From a virus: DNA of 23,623 nucleotides. Below the pieces are notes generated by a model. That model was not told the DNA's origin. It saw only the letters and a list, made by a program, of their open reading frames with translations, and searched no databases. This document shows, piece after piece, positions 1-8,234 of this stretch (within the stretch, counting starts at the first letter, position 1; the number at the start of each line of letters is the position of its first letter). The stretch spans positions 1 to 23,623 of IMG/VR virus record IMGVR_UViG_3300035698_009536; one strand, given 5' to 3'. The translations under genes and the position numbers were made by a program.

Positions 1-3000
1 GCTGTATGCTTGGACTGAAACGCCTATGTCGTTGTCATCTAAAAGCGTTGCGCCCCACACGCGGGCATCAATTTCATCAGTCGTCAACTGGTTGGAGCCG
101 TTCAGAATTACCACGGTGTTATCAGTTCCAGCACCAAGTCCTGATAAGGTTATAGTTCCGCTTGACGTAACGCCAGTTAATGCTGTGAGAGTGCCTGTAA
201 GGGTGCTATTCCCCGTCACCGTGATGCCGCCGGATTGGACGGTAGCATTCTGTGCGACGGTCAAGGTGCCGTTGGGGATGGATACGTTTGAATCCGAGTC
301 AATCCGCATCCCTTCGGCAAGACTTCCAGCAGCACCTGTGTTTGTATGGAACGTCATATACGTAGCAGCAGACACCACTTGATTCGCTTCGGCAAGCAAC
401 GCGATGCGCCCAACAATCCCCGCCATATTTGAGGAACCATCACGACTATTAAAATCAACTCGCCCAAAAATTTCGCCAGTTGTCACCCCCCCATCATTTT
501 TATCCAGCGTCAATACTGGCACCGAGTTGAATAGATCCAGATTTCCCGATAGTATTCCATCTTGGTTGTAGTCAAGGCGCAACGCCTCTTGCGCGGTAGC
601 TGTCGCGCTCTTGCCGGAATAAAACACAAGGTCAACTTGCCCCGTTGTGCCCCTCCCTATTGCCTCAATTTTCGCCCTTACTCCTGAAGCACTCCCCGAT
701 ACGTCTTGACCTTCCCATTCGATACGCCCATAAATCTCACCGTTCACTATCGCTGCGTCGTCGCGCTCCATCCTGATTACTGCGCTTCCGTCCGTTGCGC
801 TCAGATGTAGCATTGTGTCCGGCGTCGCCGTTTCAACCCCCACCCGATTATTCGCCGCATCCACGAACAGCGTATCCGTATCAACGACGAGGTTGCCGTT
901 GGGGATGGATACGTTTTGGGATGCGTCGATAGCCAAGCCTATCACAGCGCCAATATTCAACGAATGAGTTGATCCGTAAAGAGCAAGAGGTTCATACGAT
1001 GCGGCCCTATTATACGACGCGACAACACCAACCGTCCCCGTCCAGTATAACTCAACGCCAGCACCCGCCGCAGGTGCCTGTGTTCCCGTCACCTGCAACG
1101 TAGTCGGCATCGTCACCGCTTGCGCAGCATCCCCCAGTGTGTCGGTGTGGACGATGGCAACACGCGCCGCCGCAGATCCGATGTCATAAGTTGAATCCGT
1201 GATCGGCAACATATCGCCGGACGAATCCTCAAACGCAGAATCGCCCAAGCTCGACACCGATGTCCATTTAGGGAATCGGTGCAAAGTGCCGCTTCCTGAG
1301 ATTGTGCCAGAGCCACCGGCACCCCACGTAAGAGCGCCCGCGCCATCGGAGGAGAGGACATAGCCCGATCCAGCAGCATCGGCAGCGGGGAATGAGTAGT
1401 CCACGCCGTGGATGTGGAGATCCCATGCATTACCACCCGCCGCCGTTGGCGTTGCGAGATGCATTGCCCATGCATTTCCGCTTGTCGAGGTCAACGTCTC
1501 GGCTCGGAATCCGTATACGTCCCCCGCTCCCGCCGTTAATTGCGAGATCCGGTATCCGTAAGTATCTCCGCTTCCATTGTTCGCGCCTTGTATGGTATCG
1601 ACGTAGACGGTTGTTGTTGATGATGCCGCCGCCGTTGCCTGAGCGAATCGTGCGACGAGCGCAGACCCCGTTCCGATCTGCGCTTGAACCTGAACGACGT
1701 CCCCATAAATCGGCTTCGTCGAGGGAGTTCCCACATCATGCAAGACATCGAGAAAGCGCCACATCCCAAGCAGCGACCCGCCCGTTAGTGCAGCAGCGCT
1801 TGTGTTGATCTGCCAGAGGACCCCCTCGTTGACCTGCAACCCCCAATCGCTCGGGTTCTGCCCGAATGCTAAATCCTGCAAGTCCCCCATGTCAACCCGC
1901 TTGGCATCGCTGTCGTCGTAGACTTCGACGCCTCGGGTGTAGAGCTCGCTTTTTATATCGCGGCCACCCTGGAAAATTACCACTCTGTCTTTGTCGTCAG
2001 CCGATGCCAAGACCACCGCGATAAATACGAAGTTCTCAGCATAGGCTGTGGCCTGCACGGTCGTCGTCTGAAATCCCGAGGCCGCATCCCCCGGATCAAA
2101 GTATAGGTAGTGGGTACCTGCGCTCAGGCCGGTGATGTCTTGCTCGGCCACGGCGAAGATCGCGCTTTGCCCTACGCGCAGGTCTCCGGCCAGGATCTTA
2201 AAGCTGTTCTTTGTGAGGGACCGGATCTCTCCGCTATAGGTGCTCTGTTGTGCAGGTAGTCCAGATAGGGCGTTGATCACCTGGGTTATGGTCTTGTTGG
2301 TCCTCTCTATATCGCCCACTCGCCAGTCGAGGGTCTCGGCCTGCTCGGAGATTTCCACACGTAGGGCATCCGCGCTGTTGGGCCCGACAGATTGGAATGC
2401 CGCTTTTTGGTATGTCTGCACCGCAAAGGTGAGCCCGAGGGTGTGGAGGTTCTGGTCTTTGACGTGGGTGAGAATACGGACCTGAGCATCTAACGATATC
2501 TCGGGGTCTGTGAGCTGCACGGTGTCGCCGATGCCCATCTGCTGGTATTGGTAGCGGAGCTTGTCGGTGGCGAACCAATCGACGGGATCGGTGACGGTGT
2601 ATTCTACCTGCTCGGTTTTTTTCTTGTCGAGTTCCTCGAAACCTGCGCGCCACAGCACATAGGCGTGGTTGTATCGGACGTAGGGAGCGACGGACTGCTC
2701 TCCAACAAAGGACCAGGCGTCTACGTAGAAATCGGCAGCGGTGGCGCCGGCCTGGGTGATCTCTATGGTGGCAGTGCCCGTTGTACCCATCTGGAATGTC
2801 TGTATTTGGATATTGTGCCACCCGCCAGAGACGCGGGTGCCGATGCCGTTTGGGTAGATCTCGCCGTGGGGTCCTTTGACTTCGACCAGCACAGAGCCAG
2901 TGGCCACCCAAATAGAAAATGCCGAGCTGTAATAGTCGGACCCGTCGAGGGTGACATCGTAGGTGATGCCGTCGCCTGCGTTGGTGCACTGGACACGCTG

Positions 3001-4140
3001 TGACGCGTTGCCGTATCGGATGAACCCGAGGTCTGTGTTTTCGGTGGGCGTCGTCGTCGCCTCTTTGCCGGAGATCTCCGTCCATCCCGGCTGCAGGCCG
3101 CTAGCGTATGTCCCATCAAAGAAGGCACCAGCGTTGAGGATGTTGGCAGGCTGGACGCCGTTCACGTTGAGGATAGATTGGCGGGTGCCATAGGCGGTAT
3201 CTGCCGCAGCGTCAAAGATATAGGCGAACTCGGCGTCGCCAGAATCCACGAAGGTGATTATATCCCCGGCGCTGAAGGACGGGGACCCCGACACATCGAT
3301 GGTTGAAGCGTCATCGGCGTCCGATCGCGTGGTTGACGTAATCGGGGAGAGGAGGTCCGCTTCTGCGCCGGTGACGCCCTTGACCTTATAGCCCACCAAG
3401 GTGTCATCAGAGGGGATGACCTTATCCCCCACAATGGTGAGCGTGGGGTCTGCAAAAGAAAGCACCTCGAAGCGCGGGCCGTTGGCGCTGGTCTTCGGCT
3501 CGCCAGATCCCTCTGGGAAGATCCGGGTGCTGACATTACCAGGGAACCTCTTGCGATTTACACCGTTGATGTTTTTCCCATAGACCAGGTGGGCGCCTAT
3601 GTTCTGGCCTACCGTCTTTATGTCTACTTTTGCAGGGCTTGCCGTTTCATCTATAGAGATCTCTTCTTTGAGCTGGTCGGCCACGCTCTGGTAAATCGCC
3701 AGAATGGTCCGCCGACCTTTGAGCTTGATCACCTTGAGGGTATTCGCTGCAATGGTCGTGCCGATGTCAAACTGCGAAGAGCCCATCACCTCAGATAAGT
3801 ACGTGCCTGCGCCGAGCGATGGGTTGCCGATGCCGCCGTCGTATGTCTCTTCTCCCATCTCCCGCCAGATACGATCCCCCTCCACTTGCATGACCCTCTG
3901 GCCCTTGTGCACGTCATTGGGGGTCTGTACCCGGTAGGTTCGGATGTCTGTGGCGGTGGTGTCGTCTACGAGCTGGATATAGGAGACGTTGGCCTGCAGG
4001 TGGGTGAAGGCTTCTTCATCCGCAGTCGCCAGGGAGATGACATCTTGGGTGTTGAGCGTCTCCGTGAATTTCCACTCGGCGCGAGTGAGCTTGGCGACGA
4101 CTTCTTTGGAGCTGTTCAGGACAAAGGCTTTGTAGGCCAT
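1..4140 (-). CDS. Giant tail-associated / tail fibre protein, C-terminus cut by the left edge
   Basis: An open frame of 1380 codons runs from ATG at 4140 to base 1 without a stop, so the C-terminus lies outside the window. It follows the distal tail gene and a 115-aa gene, the usual place of the tail-tip (Tal-like) protein and the host-binding fibre. The first ~650 residues look like a tail hub region with beta-rich inserts. Around residues 975-1000 there is a fibre-type motif (STYDIGSAAARVAIVHTDTL). Near residues 1075 and 1284 the segment NVSIPNG is repeated, and near 1098-1110 is VGVETATPDTMLHL, similar to a motif common before fibre tips and chaperone domains. The likely role is adsorption: the N-terminus sits at the baseplate and the C-terminus contacts the host. 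Only 3 bases separate it from the upstream gene; the ribosome site is weak, suggesting translational coupling. Assignment rests on position, size and fibre motifs. Confidence 0.8.
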   Translation of the reverse strand, partial: MAYKAFVLNSSKEVVAKLTRAEWKFTETLNTQDVISLATADEEAFTHLQANVSYIQLVDDTTATDIRTYRVQTPNDVHKGQRVMQVEGDRIWREMGEETYDGGIGNPSLGAGTYLSEVMGSSQFDIGTTIAANTLKVIKLKGRRTILAIYQSVADQLKEEISIDETASPAKVDIKTVGQNIGAHLVYGKNINGVNRKRFPGNVSTRIFPEGSGEPKTSANGPRFEVLSFADPTLTIVGDKVIPSDDTLVGYKVKGVTGAEADLLSPITSTTRSDADDASTIDVSGSPSFSAGDIITFVDSGDAEFAYIFDAAADTAYGTRQSILNVNGVQPANILNAGAFFDGTYASGLQPGWTEISGKEATTTPTENTDLGFIRYGNASQRVQCTNAGDGITYDVTLDGSDYYSSAFSIWVATGSVLVEVKGPHGEIYPNGIGTRVSGGWHNIQIQTFQMGTTGTATIEITQAGATAADFYVDAWSFVGEQSVAPYVRYNHAYVLWRAGFEELDKKKTEQVEYTVTDPVDWFATDKLRYQYQQMGIGDTVQLTDPEISLDAQVRILTHVKDQNLHTLGLTFAVQTYQKAAFQSVGPNSADALRVEISEQAETLDWRVGDIERTNKTITQVINALSGLPAQQSTYSGEIRSLTKNSFKILAGDLRVGQSAIFAVAEQDITGLSAGTHYLYFDPGDAASGFQTTTVQATAYAENFVFIAVVLASADDKDRVVIFQGGRDIKSELYTRGVEVYDDSDAKRVDMGDLQDLAFGQNPSDWGLQVNEGVLWQINTSAAALTGGSLLGMWRFLDVLHDVGTPSTKPIYGDVVQVQAQIGTGSALVARFAQATAAASSTTTVYVDTIQGANNGSGDTYGYRISQLTAGAGDVYGFRAETLTSTSGNAWAMHLATPTAAGGNAWDLHIHGVDYSFPAADAAGSGYVLSSDGAGALTWGAGGSGTISGSGTLHRFPKWTSVSSLGDSAFEDSSGDMLPITDSTYDIGSAAARVAIVHTDTLGDAAQAVTMPTTLQVTGTQAPAAGAGVELYWTGTVGVVASYNRAASYEPLALYGSTHSLNIGAVIGLAIDASQNVSIPNGNLVVDTDTLFVDAANNRVGVETATPDTMLHLSATDGSAVIRMERDDAAIVNGEIYGRIEWEGQDVSGSASGVRAKIEAIGRGTTGQVDLVFYSGKSATATAQEALRLDYNQDGILSGNLDLFNSVPVLTLDKNDGGVTTGEIFGRVDFNSRDGSSNMAGIVGRIALLAEANQVVSAATYMTFHTNTGAAGSLAEGMRIDSDSNVSIPNGTLTVAQNATVQSGGITVTGNSTLTGTLTALTGVTSSGTITLSGLGAGTDNTVVILNGSNQLTTDEIDARVWGATLLDDNDIGVSVQAYS
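268..289. repeat. 22-bp exact direct repeat, copy 1, inside the tail fibre gene
   Basis: This segment is identical to 895-916. On the minus strand both encode NVSIPNG in the same reading frame, so it marks a repeated structural module of the fibre rather than an independent element. Confidence 0.75.
895..916. repeat. 22-bp exact direct repeat, copy 2, inside the tail fibre gene
   Basis: This segment is identical to 268-289 and in the same frame of the fibre gene. The copies lie 627 bases (209 codons) apart, consistent with duplicated fibre modules that have otherwise diverged. Confidence 0.75.
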
Positions 4141-4143
4141 CAG

Positions 4144-4491
4144 CTATTCACCCGAAAGTTTGAGGATGGTTCCATTGGGGATCGATCCATCAGCGGCGAC
4201 CGGAGAGACTTTGAGAGTCTGAGCCTCCTGCACCAGCCAGTTTGCTATCATTCTACAGAGGGAACAACCCTCCGCGTCCTTGGGTAGCATCTGCGCGACT
4301 TCTGCGGCGGGGGTGTCGAGGATGGCTTTTTTGGCCGCGTTCCTCTGGTGGGCGATGGCATTCCAGAAAATCGTTGCGGCCACATCGGGGCAATAGTCTT
4401 CGCCGTATTCGACTTCTCCATCAGCGTCTATGGATACGAGTGTCTTCCCATCCTTCTGTAAAACAAACGCAAAAACTTTGGCTTCTAACAC
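4144..4491 (-). CDS. Hypothetical tail-module protein, 115 aa, GTG start
   Basis: The start is GTG at 4491, preceded on the minus strand by AAGGAG six bases upstream. The gene begins 10 bases after the distal tail gene stop and ends 3 bases before the giant tail gene, so it is part of the same transcript. The protein is soluble with no membrane segment. It has a short cysteine pair (GCSLC, about residues 79-83) and another cysteine at about 34 (DYCPD). I do not recognise the family. Position between distal tail and tail-tip genes suggests a tail tip or baseplate component or assembly factor, by inference only. Confidence 0.8.
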   Translation of the reverse strand: MLEAKVFAFVLQKDGKTLVSIDADGEVEYGEDYCPDVAATIFWNAIAHQRNAAKKAILDTPAAEVAQMLPKDAEGCSLCRMIANWLVQEAQTLKVSPVAADGSIPNGTILKLSGE

Positions 4492-4501
4492 GTCGGTCTC
4501 C

Positions 4502-5959
4502 TTAGAGGAACAATTTCCGGTGGTATGTCTTTACTTCGGCAAACGTCGTGCCCGCTGGAATATAGAAGGCGGCTTTGGGAGGCAGCAGCGGAGGCATCCC
4601 ATTTTTCGTCCAGTTGTTGAGGTCGTTTTTTTTGGTCAGGTCGTCCTCGTATTTTGAAGCTGTCGCAGCATCGAAATCCAGCACCGACCGCTCGGTAGAC
4701 AAAAGCGCGGCGCTCCGGGTGTAGGTGGTGATGACCGGCTCGAAGTCCTGCCATTTGTAAACAAAGGCAGACATCTGGTCGTCGGTGGGTTGATACGGCA
4801 GGGACATGACGCGGTAGTAGGTAGCGTCGGGGGCCGAGGCACCACCGACTTCTCCCAGGCGGACGGTGACAGCGGCCCCGGTGTACCCCCCGGTCGTCGC
4901 ACTCACGGCGAGGCGAACTCCGTCTTTATAGATCTTCTGGCCATCAGCGCCGAAGGAGAAAGACAACACAAATGGAGCAGCGCTTGCCGTAAATGTCTCT
5001 GTGGGTGTATAATTCGCTGTGACGAAGTTGGCCGCGCCGGTCCTCAGTCGAAAGATGAAAGTGTCGGAGGTGAAGTTGTAATAAACGCTGACATATTCAT
5101 CGGCGCCGACCTCTGCGGTAAGAAGATAAACGTTTGCCGCCACGTCAAACGCGAAATCAGGAGATACGACGATGGCCCAAGCTCCCTCCGGGGCGTTCGC
5201 CCTCACGCCTGCCCATGTAGTCGCCCAGGTGTTTAGTTGCTCATACCGCCCGCCCTCGTCGCCCGGTTCAAACGCTGTGGCATCTGCCGCTGCACCCGAG
5301 TCGCCCACGACAGTGCCCAGCACCGTGGTGGCATCCATAGTGTAGAGGGGGCGCCACCAGAACTGACTATTTGCAATGCGGAACGATGCCGGATCCACCG
5401 CGCCGGTCAACTCAATGGTCGGCTCTGCTGGGCCGTCGCCTACATCGATTATTTCCCAGTGTTCTCCGGCATCAGAGAAGGCCAGCTCCGTGGGGGTGTT
5501 TGCGATTGCATAAGGTGAGGTCATTATCAGCGGGATAGTGATACTCGCCGCCAAGGTGTCCACGGGGAGGTTCTGCTCTGTGGGGCCGATGGGGCCTCGG
5601 TAAATCACCGGCCAAAAGCGATCGGTGTATTCCGAGGTCTCCAGCCGGATCGTTGCAGCGGTATTGTGAAGACTGCCCACCAGGGTATCGAGCTTTGCCT
5701 TGAGGGCCGCGAAGTTTGTGCGGAAAGCAGAGACGCTATCTGCGTGAATCTGCCCTTGGATAAGTATTTCTCGGCCCACGTATTGGGCATCGAATGCCGT
5801 GGTCCCGTGCAGGCCGAGGAATGCCTCCGTCCTCGCCGCCAGAACAGCCATGCCGATGTTGTTGGTGTTGAGGATGGTGACGCCGTATTGATGGAGGTCC
5901 GTCCCCCCGAGCTTCACCTTCCACGATGCGTTGGTAAGAGCCGATGGTGCTGTGGACAT
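4502..5959 (-). CDS. Distal tail protein (Dit-like) with a concanavalin/LamG-like carbohydrate-binding domain
   Basis: 485 aa. It starts two bases after the tape measure stop (AGG six bases before ATG). The gene directly after the tape measure in siphophages normally encodes Dit, which caps the tail tube and forms the hub for the tip. Residues ~15-150 fit a Dit N-terminal domain (KVKLGGTDLHQYGVTIL, then GREILIQGQI). Residues ~260-400 read as a LamG/concanavalin-like beta sandwich: SPDFAFDVAANVYLLTAE, FIFRLRTGA, and GQKIYKDGVRLA, the last being a typical turn-strand of this fold. Such inserted carbohydrate-binding modules are known in so-called evolved Dit proteins and help bind cell-surface sugars. 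The C-terminal ~80 residues return to a tail-like segment. Domain calls are by eye. Confidence 0.72.
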   Translation of the reverse strand: MSTAPSALTNASWKVKLGGTDLHQYGVTILNTNNIGMAVLAARTEAFLGLHGTTAFDAQYVGREILIQGQIHADSVSAFRTNFAALKAKLDTLVGSLHNTAATIRLETSEYTDRFWPVIYRGPIGPTEQNLPVDTLAASITIPLIMTSPYAIANTPTELAFSDAGEHWEIIDVGDGPAEPTIELTGAVDPASFRIANSQFWWRPLYTMDATTVLGTVVGDSGAAADATAFEPGDEGGRYEQLNTWATTWAGVRANAPEGAWAIVVSPDFAFDVAANVYLLTAEVGADEYVSVYYNFTSDTFIFRLRTGAANFVTANYTPTETFTASAAPFVLSFSFGADGQKIYKDGVRLAVSATTGGYTGAAVTVRLGEVGGASAPDATYYRVMSLPYQPTDDQMSAFVYKWQDFEPVITTYTRSAALLSTERSVLDFDAATASKYEDDLTKKNDLNNWTKNGMPPLLPPKAAFYIPAGTTFAEVKTYHRKLFL

Positions 5960-5961
5960 AT

Positions 5962-7902
5962 TTACCTACCCGAGAATCTACTGAGGCGGTCGAAGTTAGA
6001 AACGGTGGCTTGGAATTCGATATTACGAAGAAACCCATTGCCTTCGAGGGTCAGCTCCACAAGGCGTGATGTGTTGATGCGGACGGCTGACATATCCCCA
6101 GCCATAGAAGCTGCGACGGTGGCAGAGATCTGGGCCACCTGGTTGAAGTTTACGCTGCCGGAGGATGGCCCCTGACGGCTTTCGTCTTCCTTTACTGCGT
6201 CTTGTGCGCGCAGGTCGCCGCCTTCGACCTCTTGACCTAAAACATTATATTGCTTCTGTGCTTCTATTGCCACTTCCTCATCTGAGAGCTGAGATAAGTC
6301 TCGTGCCGTTGTTTGTTTTATGGTAGCGTTGAAAAGTGTTGTGACTCTAGCAGCCACAGCCGCGAGCGGCCCCAATTCCGCAAAAAGTTGTTTGAATTGG
6401 GGGCTTAAGGATGAGGCAATGTCTTGCCCGATGCCAAGTTTTTGCAACCAGCCAATCCCAGATCGAATCTGACCGATGCCAGAGAACAGTGTGCGGCCTC
6501 GCCCTGACAGTTGAAACATTGCGGTTTCTATATTGCGAAGGGATTGGTCAAAGGAGTATTCAAACTCCTGGGGGATGCGGTTATAGTCTTCTATCATCGC
6601 GTCGACTATTTTGTCGGTTGCGGCTTCTTGCTCGTCGAGGTCCGCCATCAGTTCATCATGGGCCAAGTTCTCTGCGGCCATCTTTTCTCGTATGCCGGAG
6701 ATCTGAGCTTCTTCTAAAACTCCAGCCGCTTCGACTTCTTCATCGATTTGCGTGTTGCGAGCGTTCTGAATACCCCTCCCGCTGGCCGCATTCAGGAAGG
6801 CATTGCCCCCTTGGGTTGCTGTGGTTAGCGAAGAGAACGAAGGCCGCTTAACTTGGCGAGCGCGGCCCTGCTCGCCCTGTCCAAATATTGCACCCATATT
6901 TGACCGCTGGAGATTGGAAATCTGCAGGCCAAGGAGGCGGGCCTCTTCGTCACGTCCGCGTGACACCGCCAGGGCCCTTATCCCCTTGAGGTCGTCTATT
7001 CTGTCCTGCCTCCGGCCTACCTGTCCCTCGACCCCTGTCCCCAAATTCCCCGCCACCTCAGAGACTCCCAGGAACTCGTTGGCTTTCTTTACCGCCAAGG
7101 TGAACAGTGTGACGACATCTCCCAAGGGTCCCACGAAGGCTTCGCCGATGCGCTTGCCCAGGTTCTCCATCTGGACGGTGGCCTTTTGCCACTTCTCTGC
7201 GAGGGAGGGGGCCACGTCCCCGAGCTCTTCGGACTTCTCTTTCGCGGCTTTCATCGTGGCATTGTAGAAGCCCAGTTTTTTATCCGCGTCGGTCAACTGT
7301 TCAACAGACACACCCATCGAGGTGGCCAGGTCTTGATATACTTTTTCTGTGTTAATGATGAGGCCGAGGTTGTCCAACCAAAGCTTGGACTGTCTCCCGA
7401 TACCAACCACCAAGGACTCGAGGGCGCTGTTTACATCTACTCCCATGGCGCGACCAAGGCGCACCGCCACGCGGGTCATCTCTTCCATTCCCTGCGCGGT
7501 GACGGGGATACCCAGGAGGATGGCCTGGTTGGCCCGCCGCATCAACTCCATTTCAGAGACAGCACCACCGATGCCCCTGCGCATGGCGGATAAAATCTTA
7601 TTCGCGTTTTTCCCAGCGCTTGCTGAAAGCCTCTCGAAGGAGGTCTGCAGAACCCTGGACTTATCCGCCATTAAGGCCATGGAAACGACGGCCTTGCCTA
7701 TAGTAGTCACAACTTTCGCAATGGCTGCGACGATGGCCAAACCCACGGCGCCCTTGATAAACGAGGACATCTTGCCGAAGGAAGCCATGATCCCCTTGGT
7801 GCTGGACTCGACGGCTTTCTCGTTCTTCTTTAAATCGCCGCGAAACTTGTTGCCGCCCTTTATATCTACCAGGACGCGCAGCCGCTCGGTGATGGTAGCC
7901 AT
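5962..7902 (-). CDS. Tail tape measure protein
   Basis: 646 aa. It begins at an ATG that overlaps the stop of the upstream gene (TAATG), with GAGG eight bases upstream. The N-terminus (RLRVLVDIKGGNKFRGDLKK) followed by helical, alanine-rich sequence and a hydrophobic stretch at about residues 38-78 is typical of tape measure proteins, which fix tail length and enter the host envelope during DNA delivery. Later parts are helical and charged (about residues 380-450). The position, after the frameshifting chaperone pair and before Dit, supports this strongly. The protein is short for its class; at the usual ~1.5 angstrom per residue it implies a tail near 100 nm. No lysozyme or peptidase domain is recognised in it. 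Confidence 0.9.
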   Translation of the reverse strand: MATITERLRVLVDIKGGNKFRGDLKKNEKAVESSTKGIMASFGKMSSFIKGAVGLAIVAAIAKVVTTIGKAVVSMALMADKSRVLQTSFERLSASAGKNANKILSAMRRGIGGAVSEMELMRRANQAILLGIPVTAQGMEEMTRVAVRLGRAMGVDVNSALESLVVGIGRQSKLWLDNLGLIINTEKVYQDLATSMGVSVEQLTDADKKLGFYNATMKAAKEKSEELGDVAPSLAEKWQKATVQMENLGKRIGEAFVGPLGDVVTLFTLAVKKANEFLGVSEVAGNLGTGVEGQVGRRQDRIDDLKGIRALAVSRGRDEEARLLGLQISNLQRSNMGAIFGQGEQGRARQVKRPSFSSLTTATQGGNAFLNAASGRGIQNARNTQIDEEVEAAGVLEEAQISGIREKMAAENLAHDELMADLDEQEAATDKIVDAMIEDYNRIPQEFEYSFDQSLRNIETAMFQLSGRGRTLFSGIGQIRSGIGWLQKLGIGQDIASSLSPQFKQLFAELGPLAAVAARVTTLFNATIKQTTARDLSQLSDEEVAIEAQKQYNVLGQEVEGGDLRAQDAVKEDESRQGPSSGSVNFNQVAQISATVAASMAGDMSAVRINTSRLVELTLEGNGFLRNIEFQATVSNFDRLSRFSGR

Positions 7903-8234
7903 TACACAACCTCAAGAGTCAGCGTGTGAAACCGGTGGGTGTTGCGTAGGTAGTGGTCTTTCTTTTTCTCTGACTTCCAGAGGATCAGCTCCCCAGGACC
8001 CAGCTTGTAGGTGCCTGGGGAGTTGAGTTTGGTGGCCAATAGGATAGGCTCACGGGAACAAAAAAACGCCTCGTTCGCCCACTGTAAGAAGGGGAACAGG
8101 CGAGGCCATTTTTTCTTCCAAGCCACCAGGACATGCACAGGCGGGAGGTGCTTGGGGAACGCCCTGCGAGCAAGGGGGATCATCACTCTTTCGTTTGGTT
8201 TGCGCTGAATAGGACGGTGGCTATTTGAATGCAT
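7902..8234 (-). CDS. Hypothetical basic protein, 110 aa, between tail chaperones and tape measure
   Basis: The ATG at 8234 has GGAG nine bases upstream and overlaps the end of the frameshifted chaperone frame by 14 bases. The stop overlaps the tape measure start (TAATG). The protein is rich in lysine, arginine, histidine and tryptophan, with segments VHVLVAWKKKWPRLFPFL and ELILWKSEKKKDHYLR. I do not recognise the family. Its place between chaperones and tape measure suggests a role in tail assembly or a small structural part. A later in-frame start at 8183 (MIPLARR) is possible but has a poorer ribosome site. Confidence 0.7.
   Translation of the reverse strand: MHSNSHRPIQRKPNERVMIPLARRAFPKHLPPVHVLVAWKKKWPRLFPFLQWANEAFFCSREPILLATKLNSPGTYKLGPGELILWKSEKKKDHYLRNTHRFHTLTLEVV

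Noticed and set aside
2624-2634. Run of seven A's in the giant tail gene
   Set aside because: The phase does not make a standard slippery heptamer and the zero frame is uninterrupted.
2234-3128. Minus- and plus-strand frames of up to 283 codons in the tail fibre region
   Set aside because: They are out-of-frame or antisense readings of the continuous 1380-codon tail gene, arginine- and histidine-rich as is typical of shadows.
4626-4633. Run of eight A's (minus strand) with an A_AAA_AAC phase in the distal tail gene, possible frameshift
   Set aside because: The -1 frame gives a basic, low-quality extension without family pattern, there is no downstream stem of note, and the zero frame continues as good protein for about 50 codons.
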